Assembly (NCBI RefSeq): GCF_007989625.1
Contig: NZ_BJUK01000024.1
Span: forward strand, 1-57,643
Reading direction: 5' to 3'
Origin: Bisbaumannia pacifica
Lineage (GTDB): Bacteria; Pseudomonadota; Gammaproteobacteria; Pseudomonadales; Halomonadaceae
DNA: 57,643 bases
A model generated the notes under the pieces. It worked only from the letters and a program-made list of their open reading frames with translations. It did no database searches and was not told the DNA's origin. Of this stretch, positions 17,154 through 28,291 are shown piece after piece. Position 1 is the first letter of the stretch; every line of letters starts with the position of its first letter. The position numbers and the translations under genes are program-made.

Positions 17154-17894
17154 CTACTCCTTGAAGGCGATCAGCGAGGCGAAGTTGAGGAACTGGAACC
17201 AGGTCAGGCTGCGCGAAAAGCCGGCCTCGGCCAGGCGCGCATGGTGCGCCTCCAGGCTATCGGGGATCAGCACGTTCTCGAGCGCCGTGCGCTTCTGGCT
17301 GATCTCCAGGTCACTGTAGCCGTTGGCGCGCTTGAAGTCGTGGTAGCGCTCCACCAGCCAGGCGTTCTCCTGCTCGTCGGCGGCCTTGATTTTCTCGGAG
17401 AGGATCAGCACCCCGCCGGGCTCCAGGGCCTCATGCAGGCGGCGCATCAGGGCGTCGCGATCCTCGGGCGGCAGGAACTGCAGGGTGAAGTTGAGCAGGA
17501 TCATGCCCGCGGGCCGGTAGTCTAGGGTACGAATGTCCCCCTCCAGCACCGTCATGGCGTGCTCGGGGCACTCGCTACCCAGGGTCTCCCGGGCCCGGCT
17601 CACCATGGCCGGAGAGAGGTCCACCCCGGTGTAGTCGAAGGCCGCCGGCGGCAATCGCCCGGCCAGGGCCAGGCCGGCGGCCCCCAGGGAGCAGCCCAGG
17701 TCGTAGACCCGGGCGCCGTGGCGCAGATGACGTTCGCCGATCACTCCGAGCATGCCGAGGATCTGGCCATAGCCCGGCACCGAGCGGCGAATCATGTCGG
17801 GAAAGCAGGCGACCACCTGCTCGTCGAAGGAGAAGCGCGCGACCCGGTCCAGGGGTGTGGAAAAGATCGCGTCACGGTAAGATGCGTCACTCAT
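17154..17894 (-). CDS. cmoA: Carboxy-S-adenosyl-L-methionine synthase CmoA
   Basis: 246-residue enzyme that converts SAM and prephenate into carboxy-SAM, the substrate of CmoB. The SAM loop YDLGCSLGAAGLAL, TVLEGDIRTLDY, LNFTLQFLPPEDRDALM and KIKAADEQENAWLVERYHDFKRANGYS are all typical. The start MSDASYRD gives the standard family length; the frame is open for 82 codons upstream, but that part runs through a non-coding repeat. No strong ribosome site is visible before the ATG. Confidence 0.95.
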   Translation of the reverse strand: MSDASYRDAIFSTPLDRVARFSFDEQVVACFPDMIRRSVPGYGQILGMLGVIGERHLRHGARVYDLGCSLGAAGLALAGRLPPAAFDYTGVDLSPAMVSRARETLGSECPEHAMTVLEGDIRTLDYRPAGMILLNFTLQFLPPEDRDALMRRLHEALEPGGVLILSEKIKAADEQENAWLVERYHDFKRANGYSDLEISQKRTALENVLIPDSLEAHHARLAEAGFSRSLTWFQFLNFASLIAFKE

Positions 17895-17989
17895 GGCATG
17901 GTGGGCCCGGGGGAAATACGGCCATTCTACTGCGTGTCGCGGGATGACACGACCCCGGCGAAATCCGGTGATGGACGCCACCAGGCGTT

Positions 17990-18109
17990 GAGGCCCGGGG
18001 CTATCCTGGGCGCGGGCAACGTCGCGAAGACGCCGTAACCCCCTCCCTGGGCGCTCGGCATTCTCGTCCCCGATAGTGACGCTTCGCTCCGGCCTGCTCC
18101 CCGCGTCCC
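17990..18109 (+). repeat. Dispersed intergenic repeat, copy 1 (120 bp)
   Basis: Begins GAGGCCCGGGGCTA, shares the core GCGAAGACG, GGGCGCTCG and GACGCTTCGCTCCGG with the copy at 51141-51260, and has the same length. The inner hairpin is degenerate here. It lies in the divergent cmoA-pgi spacer. The other bases of the 280-bp spacer show only a ribosome site for pgi. Confidence 0.75.
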
Positions 18110-18174
18110 TGGTCAGCTCTATGGCAGTGCCCCCAGGCAAAGCCGTACCGACAGCCCTTCAAGGAGAGAGAGTT

Positions 18175-19854
18175 ATGCCGTCAGCGTCACCCCTGTCGCG
18201 GCGTCCCGCCTGGCGGGCCCTGGTTGCCCACCGCGAGGCCCTGGGGGAGGTGCATCTCAAGACGCTGTTCGCCGAGCAGCCCGGCCGCCACCGGGCCTTT
18301 ACCCGCAGCGCCGCGGGGCTGACTTTGGACCTGGCCAAGCAGCGCTGGAGCCCCGAGACCCGGGAGCTGCTGCTGGCCCTGGCCCGGGAGGCCGGCGTGC
18401 CCCGGGCCATCGGCCGGTTACTCGATGGCGAGCGGGTCAATATCAGCGAGGATCGCCCGGCCCTGCATACCGCCCTGCGCCTGCCCGCGTCGGCCTCCCT
18501 GGTGGTAGAGGGCGAGGACCTGGTGCCGGCGGTGCATCACACCCTGGCGCGCATGGAGGCCATGGTAACCAAGCTGCATGCGGGCCAGTGGCGGGGCGCC
18601 ACCGGCAAGCCGATCCGTGACGTGGTCAACCTGGGGGTAGGGGGGTCCGACCTGGGGCCATTGATGGTGACCCACGCCCTGGCCGATTTCCGCGCCGAGG
18701 GGAGCCAGGCGCTGGAAGTGCACTTCGCCTCCACCATGGACGGCTCCCAACTGGCCGACTACCTGGGGCGCCTCAATCCCGAGACCACCCTGTTCGTGCT
18801 CTCGTCGAAGTCCTTTACCACCATCGATACCCTCTCCAATGCCCGCACCGCCCGGGACTGGCTGCTGGCGCGGCTCGCCGGCGAGCGTGTCGGCATGCCG
18901 GCGGCGCTGGTCATGCGCCAGCACTTTATCGGCGTCTCGGCGAGCCCCGAGAAGATGCACGATTGGGGCATCGATGACGCGCACCAGTTAGAGTTCTGGG
19001 AGTGGGTCGGCGGACGCTATTCGCTTTGGGGGGCCATCGGCCTGCCCATCGCCCTGGTGGTGGGCATGGACCACTTCCGGGAGCTGCTGGCCGGGGCCCA
19101 TGCCATGGATCGTCACTTCCGCGAGGCGGAACTCGCCGACAACCTGCCGGTATTGCTGGCCCTGGCGGGGATCTGGAACGTCAACTTCCTGGATATCCGC
19201 GCCCACTCCATCCTCCCCTACGACGGCCGCCTGGAGTACTTCGCCGCCTACCTCGAGCAGCTGGAGATGGAGTCCAACGGCAAGTCGGTGACCCACGACG
19301 GCCATCAGTTGGACTACGCCACCTGCCCGGTGCTCTGGGGCCAGTTGGGCCCCAATGCCCAGCACGCCTTCTATCAGTTGCTGCACCAGGGCACCCAGGC
19401 GGTGGTCTGCGACTTTATTGCGCCGCTGCGCCGCTATGACGAGGTGGCGGACGCCGCCACCCGGGCCCACCTCAAGGAGCAGCACCGCCTGACCCTGGCC
19501 AACTGCTTCGCCCAGTCGCGGGTGCTGATGCTCGGCGACGAGGCCCTGGCGGATGGCGACGCCCAGCCCAGCCACAAGCGCTACCGGGGCAACCAGCCCT
19601 CTACCACCCTGCTGCTGGAGCGCCTGACCCCGGCCACCCTGGGGGCGCTGATCGCCCTCTACGAGCACAAGGTCTATGTCCAGGCGGTGATCTGGGACAT
19701 CAACCCCTTCGACCAGTGGGGGGTGGAGCTGGGCAAACGCATCGCCGGCGAGACCGAGCGGATCCTCGCCGGCCGCCGCGGCCAGGAGGCCATGGACGAC
19801 TCCAGCCGCGGGTTGATCGAGGCCTTCTGGGCCGCCGAGGCGGAAGCGCCATGA
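18175..19854 (+). CDS. pgi: Glucose-6-phosphate isomerase
   Basis: 559-residue enzyme that interconverts glucose-6-phosphate and fructose-6-phosphate in glycolysis and gluconeogenesis. Signatures are VVNLGVGGSDLGPLMV, VGGRYSLWGAIGLPIAL, MESNGKSVT (with the catalytic glutamate), the LLHQGTQ histidine segment and a final QWGVELGKRIAGE lysine segment. The start at 18175 follows AAGGAGAGAG; the frame stays open upstream only because it crosses the GC-rich repeat. It stands alone between divergent cmoA and yqiA. Confidence 0.96.
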   Translation: MPSASPLSRRPAWRALVAHREALGEVHLKTLFAEQPGRHRAFTRSAAGLTLDLAKQRWSPETRELLLALAREAGVPRAIGRLLDGERVNISEDRPALHTALRLPASASLVVEGEDLVPAVHHTLARMEAMVTKLHAGQWRGATGKPIRDVVNLGVGGSDLGPLMVTHALADFRAEGSQALEVHFASTMDGSQLADYLGRLNPETTLFVLSSKSFTTIDTLSNARTARDWLLARLAGERVGMPAALVMRQHFIGVSASPEKMHDWGIDDAHQLEFWEWVGGRYSLWGAIGLPIALVVGMDHFRELLAGAHAMDRHFREAELADNLPVLLALAGIWNVNFLDIRAHSILPYDGRLEYFAAYLEQLEMESNGKSVTHDGHQLDYATCPVLWGQLGPNAQHAFYQLLHQGTQAVVCDFIAPLRRYDEVADAATRAHLKEQHRLTLANCFAQSRVLMLGDEALADGDAQPSHKRYRGNQPSTTLLLERLTPATLGALIALYEHKVYVQAVIWDINPFDQWGVELGKRIAGETERILAGRRGQEAMDDSSRGLIEAFWAAEAEAP

Positions 19855-19889
19855 GCAGGACTATCCAGACGAGGTGCCTCGGGGCCCCA

Positions 19890-20103
19890 AAGGCCGCGGC
19901 TACTCTGGGGGCAGGCACCCGGCAGGCCGGACCCTCGCGAAGACCCTGTGAACCCCTCCCTGGGCGCTCGACTTTTTCCTGCGGCGCTCTCGCATCCGGC
20001 TTCGCTTGCAGGGCCGGGGTAGGCCATCCATGGCCTACCCGTTCGGAAGGGCCTTCCTCATCCCTGAAAAAGACGCTTCGCTCCGGCCTGCCCCCAGCGC
20101 CCC
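19890..20103 (+). repeat. Dispersed intergenic repeat, copy 2 (long form)
   Basis: The outer arms CTGGGGGCAG (19905-19914) and CTGCCCCCAG (20088-20097) are perfect complements, and so are the inner arms CTTTTTC (19972-19978) and GAAAAAG (20066-20072). Between the inner arms lies about 87 bp absent from the copy at 51141, containing another palindrome, GTAGGCCAT-CC-ATGGCCTAC. This element fills most of the 319-bp gap between pgi and yqiA; nothing else was recognised there. Confidence 0.8.
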
Positions 20104-20173
20104 TTGTGCCTTCATTCGACGGCAAAGCTGGTGTCAGATGTTGTGTGCTGGTTATTCATCCAGGGGTTGCGGT

Positions 20174-22764
<2,591 letters not shown>

Positions 22765-22783
22765 CGCCAAGCGCCAAGGGCGA

Positions 22784-22884
22784 GCGGCGCCGGGGACAGG
22801 TCGGAGGGGAGGTCCTATGCCAGGGATGGCATCGGTAGCGCCCAGGGATGGGTTCACAGCGCCTCCCCGAAGGCCTGTCGCCGG
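22784..22884 (-). repeat. Dispersed intergenic repeat, copy 3 (inverted)
   Basis: On the minus strand it carries GGCGCTGTGAACCCATCC and TGGGCGCT, the core of the family, flanked by complementary GGGGACAGG and CCTGTC arms. It fills most of the 211-bp parE-parC spacer in the opposite orientation to the other copies. Confidence 0.65.
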
Positions 22885-22975
22885 ATCAGCCGTGACTCGG
22901 AGCCACTGGTGCCGATGAGTGTGCAGAGGGATGATCCCTCGACGATTCCACAAGTGTGAACAAGGCCACCGTGCT

Positions 22976-25237
22976 ATGACCATGGATATCCAGGTGGCGG
23001 AGGGCGACGTCGAACGCCTTTCGCTGCGCGAATATACCGAGAAGGCGTACCTCGACTACTCGATGTACGTCATCCTCGACCGGGCGCTGCCGCATATCGG
23101 CGACGGCATGAAGCCGGTGCAGCGGCGCATCGTCTACGCCATGCGCGAGCTTTCGCTCTCCGCCAATGCCAAGTACAAGAAGTCGGCGCGCACCGTCGGC
23201 GATGTGCTGGGCAAGTTCCATCCCCACGGCGACAGCGCCTGCTACGAGGCCATGGTGCTGATGGCCCAGCCCTTCAGCTACCGCTACCCGCTGGTGGATG
23301 GCCAGGGCAACTGGGGCAGCCCCGACGATCCCAAGTCGTTCGCCGCCATGCGCTACACCGAGGCGCGGCTCTCCAAGTTCAGCGAGGTGCTGCTCTCGGA
23401 GCTGGGCCAGGGCACCGTCGACTGGACCCCCAACTTCGATGGCACCATGAACGAACCCGTGGTGCTGCCGGCGCGGCTGCCCCATGTGCTGCTCAACGGC
23501 GGCACCGGCATCGCCGTGGGCATGGCCACCGATATTCCGCCCCATAACGTCTCTGAGGTGGTCGAGGCCACCTGCCATCTGCTGCGCCATCCCGAGGCCA
23601 CCACCAGCGACCTGATCGAACATCTGCCGGCGCCGGACTTTCCCAGCGCCGCCGAGATCATCACCCCCCGCGCCGACCTCAGGAAGCTCTACGAGAGCGG
23701 CCGCGGCTCGGTGAAGCTACGCGGGCGTTACGTCCTCGAAGAGGGCCGGGTGGTGGTCACCGCCTTGCCCTACCAGGTGAGCGGCGCCAAGGTGCTGGAG
23801 CAGATCGCCGCCCAGATGCAGGCCAAGAAGCTGCCCATGGTCGCCGACCTGCGCGACGAGTCGACCCATGAGGAGCCCACCCGCCTGGTGATCGAGCCGC
23901 GCTCCAACCGGGTCGATATCGAGGCGCTGATGGCGCACCTGTTCGCCACCACCGACCTGGAGAAGAATATCCGGGTCAACCTCAATGTCATCGGCCTCGA
24001 CGGCCGGCCCCGGGTGATGCCGCTGCCGGAGCTGCTCGGCGAATGGCTGCGCTTTCGCCGCACCACGGTGCGCCGGCGCCTGGAGCATCGCTTGGGCAAG
24101 GTGGAGGAGCGCCTGCACCTGCTCGAGGGCCTGCTGATCGCCTACCTCAATATCGACGAGGTGATCCGCATCATCCGCGAGGAGGACGAGCCCAAGCCGG
24201 CCCTGATCGAGGCCTTCGGCCTCTCGGAACGCCAGGCCGAGGCGATCCTCGAGCTGCGCCTGCGCCACCTGGCCAAGCTCGAGGAGATGAAGATCCGCGG
24301 CGAGCAGGACGAGCTGAGCAAGGAGCGCAAGCGCCTCCAGGCCCTGCTCGGCAGCGAGGCCAAGCTCACCGACCTGATCGAGCGGGAGCTGCGCGAGGCG
24401 GCCAAGGACCACGGCGATGCGCGGCGTTCGCCGCTGGTCGAGCGCCAGGAAGCCAAGGCGCTCTCCGAGGTGGAGCTGATGGGTGCCGATCCCATCACCG
24501 TGGTGCTCTCCGAGAAGGGCTGGATCCGCGCCGCCAAGGGGCACGAGATCGACCCCGAGGGCCTGGCCTTCAAGGCCGGCGACCGCTTCCTGCTGGCGGC
24601 CCGGGGCAAGACCAACCAGCCCCTGGTGCTGCTCGACGACACCGGTCGCGCCTATACCCTGGCCGCCCATAACCTGCCCAGCGCCCGCAGCCAGGGCGAG
24701 CCGGTCACCGGCCGGGTCAACGTGGCCGCCGGTGCCCATATGGCGGGGCTGATGCTGGCCCCGCCCGAGGCGCGCTTCCTGCTGGCCTCCGACGGCGGCT
24801 ATGGTTTCGTGGCGCGCCTCGATGACCTGACCGGCAAGAACAAGGCCGGCAAGGCGGCCCTGAGCCTGCCCAAGGGCTGTGCCGTGCTACCGCCGCGGCA
24901 TATCCCCGAGGGCAACAACGTCCGAGTGGCGGTGGTCTCCAACGAGGGGCGCCTGCTGGTCTTCCCCCTGGAGCAGCTACCGGAGATGGCCAAGGGCAAG
25001 GGCAACAAGATGCTCGATATTCCCGGGGCCCGGGCGGCACGCCGCGAGGAGCTGGTGCGGGATATCGCCCTGCTGGCCGAGGGCGATGCCCTGGTGATCC
25101 ACGCCGGCAAGCGTCACCTCACCCTCAAGACGGCGGATCTCGACTACTATGCGGGCGAACGCGGCCGGCGTGGCAGCAAGCTGCCCCGGGGCTTCCAGAA
25201 GGTGGATAAACTCGAGAGCTTGAAGCCGGAGGCTTGA
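22976..25237 (+). CDS. parC: DNA topoisomerase IV subunit A
   Basis: 753-residue DNA-cleaving subunit. The catalytic tyrosine is Y127 in [11 protein letters not shown], and the quinolone-resistance region reads [10 protein letters not shown] with a serine at the usual target position (S87), so there is no sign of a resistance mutation there. The C-terminal part forms the beta-pinwheel repeats. [11 protein letters not shown] is chosen because family homology begins shortly after it; the 19 extra codons upstream look non-coding. Confidence 0.96.
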   Translation: MTMDIQVAEGDVERLSLREYTEKAYLDYSMYVILDRALPHIGDGMKPVQRRIVYAMRELSLSANAKYKKSARTVGDVLGKFHPHGDSACYEAMVLMAQPFSYRYPLVDGQGNWGSPDDPKSFAAMRYTEARLSKFSEVLLSELGQGTVDWTPNFDGTMNEPVVLPARLPHVLLNGGTGIAVGMATDIPPHNVSEVVEATCHLLRHPEATTSDLIEHLPAPDFPSAAEIITPRADLRKLYESGRGSVKLRGRYVLEEGRVVVTALPYQVSGAKVLEQIAAQMQAKKLPMVADLRDESTHEEPTRLVIEPRSNRVDIEALMAHLFATTDLEKNIRVNLNVIGLDGRPRVMPLPELLGEWLRFRRTTVRRRLEHRLGKVEERLHLLEGLLIAYLNIDEVIRIIREEDEPKPALIEAFGLSERQAEAILELRLRHLAKLEEMKIRGEQDELSKERKRLQALLGSEAKLTDLIERELREAAKDHGDARRSPLVERQEAKALSEVELMGADPITVVLSEKGWIRAAKGHEIDPEGLAFKAGDRFLLAARGKTNQPLVLLDDTGRAYTLAAHNLPSARSQGEPVTGRVNVAAGAHMAGLMLAPPEARFLLASDGGYGFVARLDDLTGKNKAGKAALSLPKGCAVLPPRHIPEGNNVRVAVVSNEGRLLVFPLEQLPEMAKGKGNKMLDIPGARAARREELVRDIALLAEGDALVIHAGKRHLTLKTADLDYYAGERGRRGSKLPRGFQKVDKLESLKPEA

Positions 25238-25316
25238 AGCTTGCAGAAACAACCGGCTCGGCGCTGGAGATGGGACGCTTCCCGCCTCCGGCTGCTGGCT
25301 CAAGACTGGGGTTAAC

Positions 25317-26537
25317 ATGACACGACGAGTATTGATTCGCGCCACCGGGGCGGCACGCCCCGGCCAGCTGGCCGGGCTGGGCAAGGCACTGGCCCGCAGC
25401 GGGGCGCGGCTGCTGGACATCAACCAGAGCGTGACCTTCGGCATGCTCTCCCTGGAGGCCCTGGTAGGCCTCGACCACGAGAGCGACCTGGAGGCCCTGT
25501 TGGGGGAGGCCGGGGACGAGCTGGGCCTGGACGTCCAGGCGATCCAGGTAAGCGCCGAGGACTACCAGCGCTGGAGCAGCCATGCCAGCCAGCCGCGGCT
25601 GATCCTGACCCTGCTGGCGCCGCATCTGCCGGCGGGCATCCTCGCCGAGGTGGGGGCGCTGACTGCCGAGCACGGCCTGACCGTGGAGCTGATCCACCGC
25701 CTCTCCGGCCGCGAGCCTCTTGACGGTGGCGTGCCCGTTGAGCATGACGTCATCCAGGGCGCCTGCGTGGAGTGCTGGCTGCGCGGCGAGGAGGTCGATC
25801 TCGACGCCCTGCGCGAGAAGGCCCTGGCGCTGGGTGCCATGCATGGCGTCGATATCGCCATCCAGGAGGACTCCATCTGGCGTCGCCACCGGCGCCTGGT
25901 CTGCTTCGATATGGATTCCACCCTGATCCAGGCCGAGGTGATCGACGAGCTGGCCCGCCGCCACGGCGTCTACGACGAGGTGGCCGAGGTCACCGAGCGG
26001 GCCATGCGCGGCGAGCTGGACTTCCAGCAGAGCTTCCGCGAGCGGATGGCGAAGCTCCAGGGCCTCGACGAGTCGGTGCTCGCCGAGATCGCCGAGGAAC
26101 TGCCGCTGATGGACGGCGTCGAGCGGCTGATGACCCAGCTCAAGCGCCTGGGCTACCGCACGGCGATCCTCTCCGGTGGCTTCACCTACTTCGCTCGCCA
26201 CCTGCAGCAGAAGCTCGGCTTCGATGAGATTCATGCCAACGAGCTGGTGATCGAGAACGGCAAGGTCACCGGCGAGGTCAAGGAGCCGATCCTCGACGCC
26301 GACCGCAAGGCACTGTTGCTGCGCGAGATCGCCGAGCGCGAGGGGCTGGCCCTGGAGCAGACCATCGCCGTGGGCGATGGCGCCAACGACCTCAAGATGC
26401 TGGCCACCGCGGGGCTGGGTATCGCCTTCCGCGCCAAGCCGCTGGTCCGCGCCCAGGCCAACCACTCCATCTCCACCCTGGGGCTGGATGCGGTGCTCTA
26501 TCTAATCGGCTATCGCCAGGGGGACCTGGAGAAGTAA
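25317..26537 (+). CDS. serB: Phosphoserine phosphatase SerB
   Basis: 406-residue enzyme for the last step of serine synthesis. The N-terminal half has ACT-like regulatory domains (starting MTRRVLIRATGAARPGQ); the catalytic HAD half has CFDMDSTLIQAEVIDELA with D198 and D200, LSGGFTYFA, a conserved lysine and VGDGANDLKML. The long form with tandem ACT domains is typical of pseudomonads and relatives. Directly after its stop lies a near-copy of its last 34 coding bases. Confidence 0.95.
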   Translation: MTRRVLIRATGAARPGQLAGLGKALARSGARLLDINQSVTFGMLSLEALVGLDHESDLEALLGEAGDELGLDVQAIQVSAEDYQRWSSHASQPRLILTLLAPHLPAGILAEVGALTAEHGLTVELIHRLSGREPLDGGVPVEHDVIQGACVECWLRGEEVDLDALREKALALGAMHGVDIAIQEDSIWRRHRRLVCFDMDSTLIQAEVIDELARRHGVYDEVAEVTERAMRGELDFQQSFRERMAKLQGLDESVLAEIAEELPLMDGVERLMTQLKRLGYRTAILSGGFTYFARHLQQKLGFDEIHANELVIENGKVTGEVKEPILDADRKALLLREIAEREGLALEQTIAVGDGANDLKMLATAGLGIAFRAKPLVRAQANHSISTLGLDAVLYLIGYRQGDLEK

Positions 26538-26585
26538 GGGAATCGACCTTGTGTGGAACGCTGGGGGGGCTGGCGGCATGCGACA

Positions 26586-26622
26586 TCTAATCGGCTATCG
26601 CCGGGAGGACCTGGAGAAGCCT
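26586..26622 (+). repeat. Near-copy of the serB 3' end
   Basis: 26586-26619 matches 26501-26534 at 32 of 34 bases (offset 85 bp). It still encodes LIGYRREDLEK, compared with LIGYRQGDLEK in SerB. The flanks after both copies (TTGTGTGGAA... and TTGCGTGGAA...) are also alike, pointing to tandem duplication of tail plus spacer. It occupies the 202-bp gap before the next gene. Confidence 0.85.
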
Positions 26623-26739
26623 TAAGCCATTATCGCCTGCCGAGAGGGAGAGGCCCGCGTTGCGTGGAAAACCGGGGCTGGCGGGGCGCGCGCCGCTGGC
26701 GTAGGGTCGAGGGACTTCCCCAGGTCGCCGGAGGCCGCC

Positions 26740-27000
26740 ATGACCGCATCACGTTTCACCCCGGAACTCCTCGATGAGCTGCACCTGCTCTGCCTCTACA
26801 ACCTGAGCACCACCCAGGAGGGGCTCAAGGTGCACGCCTCCAGCGCCGCCCCCGGCCTGGTGGCCGCCGCCGGCCGGCTGCATGCCAAGGGCCTGCTCAG
26901 CCAGGCCGATGGCGGCTACCTCACCTCCCTGGGCCGCGATGCCGCCGCCCACGCCCAGGACCTGCTGGGCATCCTGGAAAGCGATAGCGTGACCACCTGA
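26740..27000 (+). CDS. Small conserved protein, TIGR02647-like
   Basis: 86-residue protein beginning with FTPELLDELHLLCLYNLS, then TTQEGLKVH, with a winged-helix-like plan (AAAGRLHAKGLLSQADGGYL resembles a recognition helix and wing). This matches the small conserved TIGR02647 family of gammaproteobacteria, some of which are annotated as DNA-binding. Function unknown. A strong CCGGAGG site precedes the ATG. It is a single gene between the serB tail copy and the ion channel. Confidence 0.8.
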   Translation: MTASRFTPELLDELHLLCLYNLSTTQEGLKVHASSAAPGLVAAAGRLHAKGLLSQADGGYLTSLGRDAAAHAQDLLGILESDSVTT

Positions 27001-27168
27001 ACGCTCGGCCCTGGTCATTGCCGAGAGCGTGGCCAGGGTTAGCCCCGTTTCCAGCAGGCTTGCCCTACTTCTTCACGATTCCTGCCCTTGCCATCCCGGG
27101 GCGATAGGGGATAATCCACGGCATCCCGTGACCCTAGCCAATTTCCGTCTGCCGTGACCGATTCGCCC

Positions 27169-27993
27169 ATGACCTCCCTGAGCACCTGGCGCGGCCGCTT
27201 CGAGCGGCTGCGCAGTAACAAGGTCTTCGAGACCTTCGTGATCGCCATCATTATCCTCTCGGCGCTACTGATCGGCGCCAAGACTTATGAGGAGACCTCG
27301 CGCTTCGAGCAGGCGCTGCTGGTCTTCGATACGGCGGTGACGATCTTCTTCCTGGTCGAGATCCTGATCCGTATCGGTGCCGAGCAGCGCCTGCGCGACT
27401 TCTTCAGGAAAGGCTGGAACGTCTTCGATTTCCTGATCGTCACCGCCAGCCTGATTCCCCTGGACGACTCGGAGATGGTGCTGCTGGCGCGGCTGCTGCG
27501 CATCTTCCGGGTGCTGCGCCTGGTGTCGATGATCCCGGAGCTGCGCATCCTGATGGTGGCGCTGGTCAAGTCGATCCCGCGCATGGGCTATGTGGCCCTG
27601 CTGATGTTTATCATCTTCTATATCTACGCCGCCATCGGCAGCTTCCTGTTCGCCGAGGTGGACGAGTTCCTGTGGGGCAATATCTCCATCGCCATGCTCA
27701 CCCTGTTCCGTGTCGCTACCTTCGAGGACTGGACCGACGTGATGTATGCCACCCAGGAGCTGTACGCCTGGAGCTGGATCTATTACCTGACCTTTATCTT
27801 CCTCAACGCCTTTATCTTCCTCAACATGATGATCGGCATCGTGCTGGACGTGATGCAGAAGGAGAGCCTGGCCATCGAGCTGGAGAACGGCGAGGGGGAG
27901 GCCGCGGAGCTGCATGGCCTGCGCGACGACGTGCGCGATCTCAAGGCGCAGTTGTCGCGGATGGAGGAGGCGCTCCAGCGCCGCGGTAGTTGA
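27169..27993 (+). CDS. Single-domain voltage-gated cation channel (NaChBac/BacNav family)
   Basis: 274-residue six-helix channel, expected to work as a tetramer in the inner membrane. S1-S4 lie at about residues 18-135; S4 has regularly spaced arginines (LLARLLRIFRVLRLV). The pore-loop filter is TFEDWTD at residues 184-190, where NaChBac and NavAb have TLESW followed by non-acidic residues. S6 is FIFLNAFIFLNMMIGIVLDV, and the C-terminus is a heptad-repeat coiled coil (RDDVRDLKAQLSRMEEALQ), as in the family. A GTG five codons upstream (27154) is an alternative start; neither has a strong ribosome site. The filter suggests possible Ca2+ permeation. Confidence 0.88.
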   Translation: MTSLSTWRGRFERLRSNKVFETFVIAIIILSALLIGAKTYEETSRFEQALLVFDTAVTIFFLVEILIRIGAEQRLRDFFRKGWNVFDFLIVTASLIPLDDSEMVLLARLLRIFRVLRLVSMIPELRILMVALVKSIPRMGYVALLMFIIFYIYAAIGSFLFAEVDEFLWGNISIAMLTLFRVATFEDWTDVMYATQELYAWSWIYYLTFIFLNAFIFLNMMIGIVLDVMQKESLAIELENGEGEAAELHGLRDDVRDLKAQLSRMEEALQRRGS

Positions 27994-28138
27994 CAGCGTC
28001 GGCCGTTCCTGATTTTCTAGAGGCCATGAACATCACATTTTGCCGCCTCAGCCTAGACCTACGACTACTAGCCGACCGCTAAGCGTGTCGGGCGATGCCG
28101 TGCATCGCGAAGTCGTTTTCTAGTCTCGAGGTTGCAAG

Positions 28139-28291
28139 ATGTCCATTACCCCCAGTTTTTCTTCCGTATGCCGTGCCCAGGCCGCGATCATCCGCATGAT
28201 CGTGGCCCGAGTGCTTTCTGACGCCCCGGTCGGCCCCTGTGCCACCGGGGCGTCGCCGTTTCTGCCCCCTCGCCAGGAGATGCCCGCATGA
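28139..28291 (+). CDS. Probable leader peptide of leuA (50 codons)
   Basis: ATG with a GAGG site seven bases upstream opens a 50-codon frame that ends on the leuA start codon (ATGA overlap). It contains a branched-chain-rich run, [12 protein letters not shown] (residues 15-26), the type of control codon cluster used in attenuation of leucine/isoleucine/valine genes. Unusually, the frame continues through the terminator-like hairpin rather than stopping before it. Called from pattern only; too short for most gene finders. Confidence 0.5.
   Translation: MSITPSFSSVCRAQAAIIRMIVARVLSDAPVGPCATGASPFLPPRQEMPA
28180..28263 (+). promoter_or_regulatory. Candidate attenuator upstream of leuA
   Basis: Two hairpins in series. 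GGCCGCGATCAT (28180-28191) pairs with ATGATCGTGGCC (28196-28207), with one G-U pair, placing the Ile/Val control codons in a pause-type stem. GACGCCCCGGT (28220-28230) pairs perfectly with ACCGGGGCGTC (28244-28254), followed by GTTTCTG, a weak terminator. No clear antiterminator pairing was found by eye. The rest of the 294-bp gap before leuA is AT-richer sequence with no confident promoter. Confidence 0.5.

Noticed and set aside
17895-18140. 82-codon upstream extension of CmoA
   Set aside because: It translates the dispersed repeat; CmoA family proteins start at MSD-x-x-YRD.
25225-25292. Inverted repeat GCCGGAGGC/GCCTCCGGC spanning the parC stop, with AAGCTTG-AGAAAC motifs also seen after leuA
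   Set aside because: Wide loop, no T-run, and the short motif occurs only twice; too weak to call.
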